Source: Nocardioides sp.
GTDB taxonomy: Bacteria; Actinomycetota; Actinomycetes; Propionibacteriales; Nocardioidaceae
Assembly: GCA_031177735.1 (NCBI GenBank)
Contig: JAPSKJ010000041.1
Location: 1 to 13,778, forward strand
DNA length: 13,778 nucleotides
Direction: 5' to 3'
Made by a program: the position numbers and the translations under genes. Under the pieces are notes generated by a model, which had not been told where the DNA came from, did not search any database, and saw only the letters and a list, made by a program, of their open reading frames with translations. Of the stretch, positions 1 through 9,603 are shown in pieces (the stretch's first letter is position 1; every line of letters starts with the position of its first letter).

Positions 1-923
1 CGCGCGTCCGGGACGTCACCTTCGACGGGCTGGGTGTGCAGTACACCGACTTCATGGACTGGTACCGCAACGGCTGGATCAGCTCCGGTGACTCCGGCGA
101 GGTGCACAAGTACCCCGAGTACGACCGCCAGATCGAGATGCCGCGCCACCGCTACGGTGCGATCACCCTGGAGAACACCTCCGGGATCACCATCACCGGG
201 ATGCGGATGTCCGACACCGGCTACCACGGGGTCTACGCACTGTTCGCCAACGACCACCTCACGGTGGAGAACAGCCTGCTGGAGAACATCGGCGCGGACG
301 CGATCAAGGTCGAGGGCGGCTATCCGGGTGAGGGCGACATCGCCCACAGCAACACCTTCCGCAACCTCTACATCGACCACATCGGTGAACTGGTGCCGGG
401 CGACTCGGCGGGCATCGAGCTGATGAGCACCGGCGACAACCTCGTCGAGCACGTGCACGTGCGCCACTCGGCGCGCTACGGCATCAGCCTGGAGTCGCGG
501 CCCGAGGTCCTCGACGGTGAGCAGTACGCCGACGGCAACACGTTCCGCTACATCCGCATCGACGAGGCGGGACTGGACTCCGGCGACATGGGCGCGTTCT
601 ACACCTACGGCGTGGACAACCAGGAGCCGCACCCGATCCAGAACACCGTCGACCAGATGGTCATCGGCGACGTCATCCCCGACGCCTCCATGCCCGACAG
701 CGGCACCCGCGGGGTGCACATGGATGCCGGCGGCTGCGGCTTCCGGTTCAGCAACATCGTGGTCGGGGAGACCACCGACCAGTCCTACCAGTCGTATCAG
801 TGCAACGAGGTGTCCAACAGCAACTGGGCGGAGGGCTTCGACGACTCCAAGATCGAGTACGACAAGATCGGCGTCACCGACGACTTCCCCTTCCAGGTGC
901 CCGCAACGGAAGGAGCCCGCTGA
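1..923 (+). CDS. Right-handed parallel beta-helix protein, 5' truncated by window edge
   Basis: The reading frame is open from nt 3 to a TGA at 921-923, giving 306 visible residues; the true start lies outside the window. The GTG at nt 36 is only an internal Val codon, because the frame continues upstream in good coding sequence. The visible protein is a series of short beta-strand repeats with Asn/Gly/Asp turns (for example ITLENTSGITITGMRM, then LTVENSLLENIG, then NTFRNLYIDHIG), the pattern of a pectate-lyase-like right-handed beta-helix. Such folds usually bind or cleave polysaccharides. A GDMGAFYTYG motif (about nt 582-611) and an Asp/Glu-rich groove could hold catalytic acids, but I cannot assign a family; GH141, or another beta-helix glycosidase or lyase family, is a guess. 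The stop overlaps the start of the GH95 gene by one base (TGATG), so the two are probably one operon acting on the same glycan outside the cell. Confidence 0.8.
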   Translation, partial: RVRDVTFDGLGVQYTDFMDWYRNGWISSGDSGEVHKYPEYDRQIEMPRHRYGAITLENTSGITITGMRMSDTGYHGVYALFANDHLTVENSLLENIGADAIKVEGGYPGEGDIAHSNTFRNLYIDHIGELVPGDSAGIELMSTGDNLVEHVHVRHSARYGISLESRPEVLDGEQYADGNTFRYIRIDEAGLDSGDMGAFYTYGVDNQEPHPIQNTVDQMVIGDVIPDASMPDSGTRGVHMDAGGCGFRFSNIVVGETTDQSYQSYQCNEVSNSNWAEGFDDSKIEYDKIGVTDDFPFQVPATEGAR

Positions 924-3340
924 TGGCCGGGTTGAGTAGGCGCGGTGTGCTGCAGAGCGCGAGCGGCGCAGCAGTCGGAGCGGCCGTCGTACGCCCCGGG
1001 TCGGCCCAGGCCGCCTCGGCGGAGCCGATGCCGGGCTCGGAGACGAACCCGCTCGAGCTGTGGTACCGACAGCCGGCCATGGACTGGCTGCAGGCGCTGG
1101 CCGTCGGCAACGGCCGGCTGGGTGCGATGGTCTGGGGCGGTGTCTACCGCGAGACCCTGAACCTCAACGAGGACAGCGTCTGGGGTGGCGGACCGCACCA
1201 GTACGACGACCCGCAGGGGGCCGAGGCGCTCCCGGAGATCCGTCGGATGATCAACGAGGGCAACTGGATCGGCGCCCAGCGCCTGGCGGACGAGAAGTTC
1301 ATGGGGCGCCCGACCGAGCAGATGCCCTACCAACCGGTCGGCGACCTGCTGATCGACCTGGTCGGGGTCACCGGCGAGCCGACGGCGTACCGCCGCTCGC
1401 TCGACCTCAGGAAGGCCGTCGCGACGACCGAGTTCACCCTCGACGGGGTGCAGCACCGCCGCCAGGTCTTCGCCAGCCACCCGGAGCAGGTGCTGGTGGT
1501 GCGCCACACCGTCAGTGGGGAGGCGCTGATCTCCCTCGACGTCAGCTACACCTCGCCGCAGCGTGCCACCGTGCAGCCCCACGACGGGACCACGCTGGCC
1601 CTGGAGGGGGTCAGCGGGGACGCTGAGGGCATCACCGGCGCGGTGCAGTTCACCAGCCTGGTCCGGGCGGTCACCACGGACGGCACGGTGCACGCCGAGG
1701 GCGACAAGCTCAAGGTGCGCGGGGCCCGCGAGGTGACCCTGCTGGTGTCGATGGCGTCGAGCTACCGCAACTACGCCGACGTCAGCGACGACCACGTCGG
1801 GAAGGCGGAGGGACCGCTCGACCGGGCCACCCGCCGCGGGTTCGGCCAGCTGCTCAACACCCACGTCCGGGACTACCAGGAGCTCTTCGGCCGTCTCGAC
1901 ATCGACCTGGGCACCTCCTCGGCGATCGAGAAGCCAACCGACGAGCGGGTGCAGACCTTCCGCGATGGGGGCGACCCGCAGCTCGCTGCCCTCTACTACC
2001 AGTTCGGCCGCTACCTGCTCATCTCGTCCTCGCGCACGCCGGGCCAGCCTGCGAACCTGCAGGGCATCTGGAACTACAAGATGGCCCCGGAGTGGCAGTC
2101 GAAGTACACGCTCAACATCAACGCCGAGATGAACTACTGGCCCGCCGGCCCGGCCAACCTGGCCGAGTGCTGGGACCCGATGTTCGCGATGACCGAGGAG
2201 CTGGCGGAGACCGGCAAGCGGACCGCCGAGCTGATGTGGGACGCCAAGGGCTGGGTCGCGCACCACAACACCGACGCCTGGCGGGGCACGGCGCCGGTGG
2301 ACTTCGCCTACTACGGCGTGTGGCCGATGGGCGGTGCGTGGCTGTGTCTGCTGTTCTGGGAGCACTTCGAGTACACCGGCGACCGCCAGGCACTCGCCGA
2401 GCACTACCCGGTCCTGCGCGGATCGGTGGAGTTCTTCCTCGACACCCTGGTGCGGGACGAGGCCACCGGCTACCTGGTGACCAACCCGTCCCACTCGCCC
2501 GAGGTCAAGCACCACGAGCAGGACGACGAGGGGGTCAGCATCTGCGCCGGCCCGACGATGGACTGCCAGATCCTGCGGGACCTGTTCACGGCGTTCGAGA
2601 AGGCCGCGAAGGCACTCGGCGAGCAGGACCCGATGGTCGAGCAGGCGGTGTCGGCCCGCGCCCAGCTGCCGCCGAACCAGATCGGCTACCTCGGCCAGCT
2701 GCAGGAGTGGCTGATCGACTGGGAGGAGGCAGCGCTCGAGCGGAGCCGGCACGTCTCCCACCTGTGGGGCGTCTTCCCGAGCGACCAGATCACCCCGATC
2801 CGCACGCCCGAGCTGGCCGACGCGGCCAGGAAGGCCCTCGAGCTGCGGGGACCGGCGGTCACCGCAGGCTGGTCGCTGGCCTGGAAGATCAACATCCGGG
2901 CGCGTCTGCTGGAGGCGGAGAACGCCTACCTGCACATCCGGCAGCTGATCGCACCCGGCCGGACCGCGCCGAACCTGTTCGACCTGCACCCGCCCTTCCA
3001 GATCGACGGCAACTTCGGCGGCGTCTCCGGCATCACCGAGATGATCCTGCAGAGCCACTCCGGTGAGGTGTTCCTGCTGCCATGCCTCCCGGCCGCCTGG
3101 CCGAGCGGCCGGGTGCGCGGGCTGCGGGCCCGAGGCGGCTACGAGATCGAGATCCGCTGGCAGGACGGTCGCCTGACCGACGGTCGGATCCGGTCCCTGC
3201 TGGGCAACCGGGTGCGGCTGCGCACGGACCGTCCGGTCGACGTCATCGGCGTGGACTCGGTGGACCGCCCGGAGGCCAACGTCGTGGAGTTCGACACCGT
3301 CCAGGGTCGTACCTACCGCGTGCGTCCGCGCATGGCCTGA
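923..3340 (+). CDS. Tat-exported glycoside hydrolase family 95 (alpha-L-fucosidase / alpha-L-galactosidase type)
   Basis: 805 residues, a normal GH95 length. The ATG at 923 is preceded by a good ribosome site (AAGGAG, about 909-914) and begins a twin-arginine signal, LSRRGVLQ (R6-R7), followed by an Ala-rich segment with likely cleavage near AQA-ASA (residues 28-33). An earlier in-frame ATG at 800 lies inside the upstream gene and is rejected. GH95 landmarks in order: an N-terminal GNGRLGAMVWGG segment, NLQGIWNYK at N378, NINAEMNYWP with N398 and N400 (matching the paired catalytic Asn of Bifidobacterium AfcA), SPE with E527 (best candidate general acid), HVSHLWGVFP at H610, and DGNFGG with D695 (candidate Asp partner of the Asn). 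The family removes alpha-1,2-linked L-fucose or alpha-L-galactose by inversion. Export plus coupling to the beta-helix gene suggests breakdown of a plant, algal or mucin-like polysaccharide. Family assignment is firm; the substrate is not settled. Confidence 0.93.
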   Translation: MAGLSRRGVLQSASGAAVGAAVVRPGSAQAASAEPMPGSETNPLELWYRQPAMDWLQALAVGNGRLGAMVWGGVYRETLNLNEDSVWGGGPHQYDDPQGAEALPEIRRMINEGNWIGAQRLADEKFMGRPTEQMPYQPVGDLLIDLVGVTGEPTAYRRSLDLRKAVATTEFTLDGVQHRRQVFASHPEQVLVVRHTVSGEALISLDVSYTSPQRATVQPHDGTTLALEGVSGDAEGITGAVQFTSLVRAVTTDGTVHAEGDKLKVRGAREVTLLVSMASSYRNYADVSDDHVGKAEGPLDRATRRGFGQLLNTHVRDYQELFGRLDIDLGTSSAIEKPTDERVQTFRDGGDPQLAALYYQFGRYLLISSSRTPGQPANLQGIWNYKMAPEWQSKYTLNINAEMNYWPAGPANLAECWDPMFAMTEELAETGKRTAELMWDAKGWVAHHNTDAWRGTAPVDFAYYGVWPMGGAWLCLLFWEHFEYTGDRQALAEHYPVLRGSVEFFLDTLVRDEATGYLVTNPSHSPEVKHHEQDDEGVSICAGPTMDCQILRDLFTAFEKAAKALGEQDPMVEQAVSARAQLPPNQIGYLGQLQEWLIDWEEAALERSRHVSHLWGVFPSDQITPIRTPELADAARKALELRGPAVTAGWSLAWKINIRARLLEAENAYLHIRQLIAPGRTAPNLFDLHPPFQIDGNFGGVSGITEMILQSHSGEVFLLPCLPAAWPSGRVRGLRARGGYEIEIRWQDGRLTDGRIRSLLGNRVRLRTDRPVDVIGVDSVDRPEANVVEFDTVQGRTYRVRPRMA

Positions 3341-3350
3341 GCAGCGATGA

Positions 3351-3385
3351 GCGACGGCGCCCACCTGGTCGGTGGGCGCCGTCGT
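3351..3385. terminator. Strong hairpin between convergent genes, probable bidirectional terminator
   Basis: A perfect 14-bp stem (3352-3365 pairing with 3371-3384) with a 5-nt loop TGGTC, extended by one G:U pair. It begins 11 nt after the GH95 stop and ends 21 nt before the panB stop on the other strand, so it can serve both. There is no T-run, as is usual for intrinsic terminators in high-GC actinobacteria. Confidence 0.85.
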
Positions 3386-3405
3386 CGCGTGCTGTCCGGT
3401 CCGGG

Positions 3406-4263
3406 CTAGAAGGTGTGCTCCTGCGCCGGGAAGGCGCCCGACCTCACCTCGGCGGCGTAGGCGCGGGCCCCTTCGAGGAGTACGCCGTGGAGGTCGGCGT
3501 ACTGCTTGACGAACCGCGGCATCCGGCCGGTGCGCAGGCCGAACGCGTCCTGCCAGACCAGCACCTGGCCGTCGGTCTGGTTGCCGGCGCCGATGCCGAT
3601 GGTCGGGATGGTCAGCGTCTGGGTCACCTGGGCGGCCACGTCGCCGGGCACCATCTCCATCACCACCGCGAAGGCGCCCGCCTCGGAGAGCGCCTCGGCC
3701 TCGGCGAGCACCTTGGCGGCGGCATCGCCGCGGCCCTGCACGCGGTAGCCGCCCAGCGTGTGCTCGGACTGCGGGGTGAAGCCGATGTGCGCGCAGACGG
3801 GGATGCCGCCCTCGACGAGCTTGCGCACCGTGGCGACCATCTCCAGGCCGCCCTCGAGCTTCACCGCGTGCGCCTCGGCCTCCTTCATGAACCGCACCGC
3901 GGTCAGGTAGGCCTGCTCCGGCGAGGCCTGGTAGGAGCCGAACGGCAGGTCGGCGACGACCAGCGCGCGCTTGGCGCTCTTCGCGACCGCCCGGGTGAGC
4001 GGGATCAGCTCGTCGACCGTGACGGGCAGCGAGGTGCTGTAGCCGTAGACGTTGTTGGCGGCGCTGTCGCCCACCAGCAGCAGGTCGATGCCGGCCTCGT
4101 CGAAGACCTGCGCGGTGTACATGTCGTACGCCGTCAGCATCGTGAACTTCTCGCCCTGCTCCTTCCACTCCCGCAGGTGGTGGGTGCGGACGCGCTTCAC
4201 CGCGGCGGTGCCGCTCGGTGCGGCGCCCGTGCCGTAGGGGGCGGTCTCTTCGGGTGCGCTCAT
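3406..4263 (-). CDS. panB: 3-methyl-2-oxobutanoate hydroxymethyltransferase (ketopantoate hydroxymethyltransferase)
   Basis: PanB transfers a hydroxymethyl group from 5,10-methylene-THF to 2-oxoisovalerate, giving ketopantoate, the first committed step of pantothenate/CoA synthesis in the cytosol. The protein has 285 residues, close to the family norm of 265-285, after a disordered N-terminus of about 25 residues. Visible motifs: [11 protein letters not shown] (42-52), LLVGDS with metal ligand D66, ADLPFGSYQ with D105, KLEGG (K135, E137), CAHIGFTPQ (157-165), VMEMVP with the candidate catalytic E203, and IGIGAG (222-227). The ATG at 4263 is chosen because GAAAGGG lies about 8 nt upstream and the protein then starts MSAPEE; an in-frame ATG at 4284 (seven residues longer), with its own GGGAG, is also possible. 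The gene is convergent with GH95 and divergent from the membrane-protein gene, so it is probably transcribed alone. Confidence 0.97.
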   Translation of the reverse strand: MSAPEETAPYGTGAAPSGTAAVKRVRTHHLREWKEQGEKFTMLTAYDMYTAQVFDEAGIDLLLVGDSAANNVYGYSTSLPVTVDELIPLTRAVAKSAKRALVVADLPFGSYQASPEQAYLTAVRFMKEAEAHAVKLEGGLEMVATVRKLVEGGIPVCAHIGFTPQSEHTLGGYRVQGRGDAAAKVLAEAEALSEAGAFAVVMEMVPGDVAAQVTQTLTIPTIGIGAGNQTDGQVLVWQDAFGLRTGRMPRFVKQYADLHGVLLEGARAYAAEVRSGAFPAQEHTF

Positions 4264-4439
4264 CGTCGAGCCCTTTCGTGACATCTCGCGGCTCCCTGCT
4301 GGAGTCCACGGACCGTTCTGAACGTTAGTGCGCCGGGCCGACCCCGGTGGTGTGGAAGTGGTCACTCCGATTGCCAGCCGAGGAGGCGGGTACTGGTGCA
4401 GAGCACCTGCCCAGACACTGAAGAACCCGGGGGACTCCA
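4264..4439. promoter_or_regulatory. Divergent intergenic region between panB and the membrane-protein gene
   Basis: These 176 nt must hold the promoters for both flanking genes. I see ribosome sites at each end (GAAAGGG for panB on the minus strand; CCGGGGGA about 5-10 nt before the ATG at 4440) but no convincing -35/-10 pair. Two small inverted repeats are present: GGTGC-AGA-GCACC (4395-4407) and AGTG-GT-CACT (4357-4366). Both are short enough to be chance in GC-rich DNA. On the minus strand TAACGT (4327-4322) is a possible -10 for panB. No small gene is evident. Confidence 0.4.
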
Positions 4440-5288
4440 ATGGACGTCGAGAGCAGCCTGCAGACGGGCGTCGACAGGTTCTTCGCGTTCCTGCCGAACC
4501 TGCTGGGCTTCGTGGTGCTGCTGGTCGTCGGCTACCTCGTCGCCAGGTTGATCCAGTCGGTCGTGGGCAAGGCGCTGGAGAAGGCGGGCGTCGACCGGGC
4601 GCTGCACGACTCCCAGGGCGGTCGGATGGTGGACCGGGTCCTTCCGGGTGCCCGCCCCTCGAAGGGGATCGGCAGGGTCGTGTTCTGGCTGGTGTTCGCG
4701 TTCTTCGCCTTCGCCGCGATCGGCGCGCTGGGCATCAGTGCGCTGACCGGGTTCATGAACGCCGCACTGGCCTACCTGCCCAACGTCATCGCGGCGATCC
4801 TCATCTTCGTCCTCGCCGCCGCGGTCGCCGGTGTCGCCGGCGCGGCGGCCACCAGGCTGATGGGCGGCACACCGGCCGGTCGGATCGTCGGGACGGCCGC
4901 GCCCGCGCTGGTCATGGTGATCGCGACGTTCATGATCCTCGACCAGCTCGAGATCGCCGAGAACATCGTCACCATCGCGTTCGCCGCCACCATGTTCTCG
5001 ATCGGCCTCGGCCTGGCGCTCGCCTTCGGGCTCGGCGGCCGCGACGTCGCCCGTCGTCTGCTGGAGGACGCCTACGGCCGGGGGCGTGAGCAGACCGACC
5101 AGCTCAAGCGCGACACCTCCGTGGGCCGCCAGCGCGCCCGCTCCGAGGCCGCCGCGCGCGGCTACACCGAGAGCGGCTACCCCGTCCAGGCGCCGGGCGC
5201 GAGCTACGGGTCGACCTCCGACCGCTCCGACACGGGCCTGCGAGCCAGCTACGGCGAGCGCAGCGGCCGGCCGACCGGGCGTTACTGA
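4440..5288 (+). CDS. Polytopic membrane protein of the mechanosensitive-channel TM-helix family
   Basis: 282 residues. Five hydrophobic segments fit transmembrane helices at about 14-38, 80-103, 112-137, 150-168 and 175-198. The LPN-led repeats ([18 protein letters not shown], residues 18-35, and [14 protein letters not shown], 113-126) and the closing [21 protein letters not shown] are typical of the conserved TM-helix repeat found in proteins annotated as MscS-like channels. The cytoplasmic MscS beta-domain is absent. After residue 200 there is only a hydrophilic tail of about 80 residues rich in Arg, Ser, Gly and Tyr, with no recognisable fold. The role may be a small-conductance or osmotic-stress channel, but channel activity is inferred from family naming only. 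The ATG at 4440 follows a G-rich ribosome site. nadE starts 65 nt downstream and appears to have its own promoter. Confidence 0.82.
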   Translation: MDVESSLQTGVDRFFAFLPNLLGFVVLLVVGYLVARLIQSVVGKALEKAGVDRALHDSQGGRMVDRVLPGARPSKGIGRVVFWLVFAFFAFAAIGALGISALTGFMNAALAYLPNVIAAILIFVLAAAVAGVAGAAATRLMGGTPAGRIVGTAAPALVMVIATFMILDQLEIAENIVTIAFAATMFSIGLGLALAFGLGGRDVARRLLEDAYGRGREQTDQLKRDTSVGRQRARSEAAARGYTESGYPVQAPGASYGSTSDRSDTGLRASYGERSGRPTGRY

Positions 5289-5340
5289 CCGCCGGAGCGA
5301 ACCGGGGTAGCGGCCGCCCGGCGCGCTGACCCGTCGTCCC

Positions 5341-5353
5341 TAGACTGCCTGAC
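5341..5353 (+). promoter_or_regulatory. Probable leaderless promoter of nadE (-10 TAGACT)
   Basis: TAGACT (5341-5346) fits the actinobacterial TANNNT -10 and ends exactly 7 nt before the GTG start at 5354. No Shine-Dalgarno sequence precedes the GTG, so transcription probably starts at or next to the start codon. No good -35 is visible. A TGACCCG element lies at 5327-5333. Confidence 0.6.
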
Positions 5354-7411
<2,058 letters not shown>

Positions 7412-7443
7412 GGTGTCGGGACTCGGCTCGATCCTTCGATCCC

Positions 7444-7473
7444 TTGCAACCGGAGGGCCGGCCCGGGCGTAAT
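7444..7473 (+). promoter_or_regulatory. Possible promoter of the secreted-protein gene
   Basis: TTGCAA (7444-7449) and CGTAAT (7468-7473) are separated by 18 nt and each match the sigma-70 consensus at 4 of 6 positions. A 10-bp palindrome GGGCCGGCCC (7455-7464) sits between them. The ATG at 7514 and its ribosome site AGGAG (7502-7506) would follow at a sensible distance. This is weak evidence. Confidence 0.28.
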
Positions 7474-7513
7474 GCCACTGTGGTCCGACCGGACCGAGAA
7501 CAGGAGTCCCGCC

Positions 7514-8113
7514 ATGTCCCACCGTGTACGCCGCCTGGCGGCCGCCGTGCTGTCCCTCCCGCTCCTCGCCGGGCTGGCCGGCCCACCGGCCCAGGCGGCC
7601 GACCCCGCCGACCCGGCCGTCGTGAAGCTGACGATCGTCGCCAAGGGCTGCGACAACTGCACCATCTCGCTCGCCTCGGCGCGGCTGAGCCCGTCCGGGA
7701 AGCTCGACGACTTCTGGCAGACCGAGCCGGTCAAGCTCGTCGGCGGCCGGACGACCGTGGAGGTGCCGCGCGAGCAGACCACGGGGATGAGCATCAGCAT
7801 CGACGCGCCGTGGGACGGCCACCTGCCCTACGCCACGCTCGTGGCGATGCGCTACCGCGGTCACGCCGTCGGTGAGCGGATCAGCGCCCGGGAGTCGCGT
7901 GCGGGGCGGCGGGCGTCCGCGTGCTGGGCCGGCACGAAGGCGAGCGAGGCGACACTCTCGATCGGGGTGCGCAAGGTGCGGGTGCAGGGCCACACCACGA
8001 AGGTGTGGGGCACCCGGGCATGGGCGAGGACGACGCCCGAGTGGCTGCCGCCGATGCGCCGGTCGGTCGACGGCGTGCTCGGCACGCAGGACCTGGTGTT
8101 CTGCGACGCCTGA
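7514..8113 (+). CDS. Secreted four-cysteine protein of unknown function
   Basis: I do not recognise this gene. The ATG at 7514 has AGGAG 7 nt upstream and begins a clear Sec signal peptide: basic MSHRVRRL, hydrophobic AAAVLSLPLLAGLAG, and an AQA cleavage site near residue 28. An upstream in-frame ATG at 7472 lacks a ribosome site and would bury the signal. The mature part (about 171 residues) begins with an Ala/Asp/Pro linker, then KGCDNCTI with a CxxC pair (C46, C49), and has two further cysteines (C137 in SACWAG and C197 three residues from the end). The rest alternates hydrophobic and polar residues (TTVEVPREQT, TLSIGVRKVRVQG) as in a beta-sandwich. Four cysteines in an exported protein suggest two disulfides; a thioredoxin or haem role is not supported. 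It stands alone, downstream of nadE and convergent with the DUF1772 gene. Confidence 0.8.
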   Translation: MSHRVRRLAAAVLSLPLLAGLAGPPAQAADPADPAVVKLTIVAKGCDNCTISLASARLSPSGKLDDFWQTEPVKLVGGRTTVEVPREQTTGMSISIDAPWDGHLPYATLVAMRYRGHAVGERISARESRAGRRASACWAGTKASEATLSIGVRKVRVQGHTTKVWGTRAWARTTPEWLPPMRRSVDGVLGTQDLVFCDA

Positions 8114-8128
8114 GTCGGCCGCTGCGGG

Positions 8129-8575
8129 TCAGCTGTGCAGCGCGGCCGCGGCCAGGGCGGCCAGCGCGCCGGCCGAGGTGAGGGTGCGGGCGAGGTTCCA
8201 ACGCTGCCAGGCGGTCTCGAACGTCGTGCGGGCCGTGGTCGGATCGGCTGCGTCGCGTGCCAGGGCGTCGTTGAGCGGCACGTTGCCGGCGACCGTGATC
8301 GCAACGGTGAGCAGGGTCAGCGCCAGCGCGGTGACCGCCCAGCCGCGCGGCGCACCCAACGCGAGCGCCGACCCTGTGAGCACCGGAGCGCCGAGGAAGG
8401 TCACCAGGAACACCGGGTTGACGATCGCCTGGTTGACCTGGGCGACCACACCCACGAACGTGTCGTCGTCGACGCGCCGCAGGCCGGGCAGGACGCCGCA
8501 GGCCCAGACGTAGTAGCTGCCGGCCTGCAGGCCGGCGGCGACCGTCGCCAGCACGAGGATGATGCGGAGTGTCAT
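8129..8575 (-). CDS. DUF1772 / anthrone-oxygenase-like small membrane protein
   Basis: 148 residues with four hydrophobic segments, at about 4-26, 52-73, 78-98 and 131-146. The NVPLNDAL motif (98-105) followed by WQRWNLAR (123-130) is the hallmark of the DUF1772 family, small four-helix membrane proteins of mostly unknown role; a few fungal and actinobacterial relatives are called anthrone oxygenases. The ATG at 8575 starts right at the first helix and gives the normal length of about 150 residues. An in-frame ATG at 8611 would add 12 residues, and neither has a clear ribosome site. The gene is divergent from the AraC-type regulator with 81 nt between them, an arrangement that often means the regulator controls it. 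Function is unknown; family call fairly sure. Confidence 0.8.
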   Translation of the reverse strand: MTLRIILVLATVAAGLQAGSYYVWACGVLPGLRRVDDDTFVGVVAQVNQAIVNPVFLVTFLGAPVLTGSALALGAPRGWAVTALALTLLTVAITVAGNVPLNDALARDAADPTTARTTFETAWQRWNLARTLTSAGALAALAAAALHS

Positions 8576-8633
8576 GGCACCAGTGCAGCCGCTGGCGACG
8601 TGCGTCGACATGGGCGCCGCCCGCCGCGACATA

Positions 8634-8658
8634 CGCGATCGTCTACCGTCGCGATCGT
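8634..8658. promoter_or_regulatory. Leaderless promoter of the AraC gene flanked by a 9-bp direct repeat
   Basis: TACCGT (8644-8649) is a TANNNT -10 ending 7 nt before the GTG at 8657, with no Shine-Dalgarno sequence. The 9-mer CGCGATCGT occurs on each side of it (8634-8642 and 8650-8658), 16 bp apart, each copy containing the palindrome CGATCG. Direct repeats are typical of AraC-family sites, so this could be an autoregulatory operator that also serves the divergent DUF1772 gene. The operator role is inference. Confidence 0.42.
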
Positions 8659-9589
8659 GGACGCGTTGTCGGCGGTGCTCGAGGGGCCTCGCGCGCACGG
8701 GGCGTTCCTGCTGCGCTGCCTCCTGGGTGCGCCGTGGGCGATCCGGATCGCCGACGAGGTGCCCCTCGGCCTGACCGCGATCGTCGAGGGCGAGGCGTGG
8801 GTGCGCAGCGACGGCAGGCCGCCGGTGCGCGTCGAGCCGGGCGACGTCGTCGTGGCGCAGGGCGCCGAGCACTGGACGATCGCCGACTCCGCGCTCACGC
8901 CGGTCACCGTGACGATCCTGCCCGGGCAGGAGTGTCAGGCGCCCGACGGACGGCGGCTCACCGACGAGTACGACCTCGGTGTCCGCAGCTGGGGCAACGA
9001 CGTGGCGGGAGAGACCGTCCTGCTGAGCGGGTCCTACCTGCTCGAGGGGGAGGTGAGCCGGCGACTGCTACGGGCCCTGCCGCCGCTGCTGGTGGTGTCG
9101 CAGGCCGACCTGGGTTCGCCGTTGGTGCCGCTGCTCGCCGCGGAGATCGTCCGCGACGACGCAGGCCAGGACGCCGTGCTCGACCGCTTGCTCGACCTGC
9201 TGCTGATCGCGGTGCTGCGCACGTGGTTCGCCCGGGAGGGCAACGCGCCCGGCTGGTACGTCGCGTTGGGTGACGCCGTCGTCGGCCCGGCGCTGAGGCT
9301 CATCCAGGAGCGGCCCGATGAGCCGTGGACCGTCGCCTCGCTCGCCGCGACGGCGCACGTGTCGCGGGCCGCTTTCGCCCGGAGGTTCACCCGGCTCGTC
9401 GGGGAGCCGCCGCTGACCCACCTCACCCGGTGGCGGCTGGCTCTTGCCGCCGACCTGCTCGCCGACCCTGACCTCACCCTGGAGGCCGTGGCCAGGCGGG
9501 TCGGCTACAGCACACCGTTCGCCCTGAGCGCCGCCTTCAAGCGCGAGTACGGCGTCAGCCCGCGCGGGTCACGGACCTTCGCGGGCTGA
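8657..9589 (+). CDS. AraC-family transcriptional regulator with N-terminal cupin
   Basis: 310 residues from the GTG at 8657. The first half has the features of the cupin domain seen in many actinobacterial AraC regulators: an early GAFLLRCLLGAPWAIRIAD, then EGEAWVRSDG and EPGDVVVAQGAEHW, and HLTRWRLA later in the DNA-binding part. The C-terminal DNA-binding domain has two helix-turn-helix units, WTVASLAATAHVSRAAFARR (from W224) and LTLEAVARRVGYSTPFALS (from L273), then FKREYGVSP. In this family the cupin binds a small effector and the C-terminus binds DNA. The start is favoured because a -10 hexamer lies 7 nt upstream; the frame stays open far upstream (to 8135), but that stretch is antisense to the DUF1772 gene. 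Probable targets are the divergent DUF1772 gene, itself, and perhaps the convergent NmrA gene. The effector is unknown. Confidence 0.9.
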   Translation: MDALSAVLEGPRAHGAFLLRCLLGAPWAIRIADEVPLGLTAIVEGEAWVRSDGRPPVRVEPGDVVVAQGAEHWTIADSALTPVTVTILPGQECQAPDGRRLTDEYDLGVRSWGNDVAGETVLLSGSYLLEGEVSRRLLRALPPLLVVSQADLGSPLVPLLAAEIVRDDAGQDAVLDRLLDLLLIAVLRTWFAREGNAPGWYVALGDAVVGPALRLIQERPDEPWTVASLAATAHVSRAAFARRFTRLVGEPPLTHLTRWRLALAADLLADPDLTLEAVARRVGYSTPFALSAAFKREYGVSPRGSRTFAG

Positions 9590-9603
9590 CGCGCCGGGAT
9601 CCC

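Noticed and set aside
797..4309. A very long open frame on the minus strand (about 1170 codons) covering GH95 and panB
   Set aside because: It is antisense to two clearly recognised genes and its product is a low-complexity Arg/Gly/Leu/Val-rich sequence, the usual artefact of G/C-rich third positions.
4389..4410. A sigma-70 or stress-sigma promoter around GGGTACTGG with TTGCCA upstream
   Set aside because: The spacing is only 14 nt and the hexamers match poorly. The GGTGC-AGA-GCACC repeat here is short enough to be chance.
8135..8656. Upstream extension of the AraC frame to 8135
   Set aside because: It runs antisense through the DUF1772 gene and gives low-complexity protein. The cupin domain begins just after the GTG at 8657.
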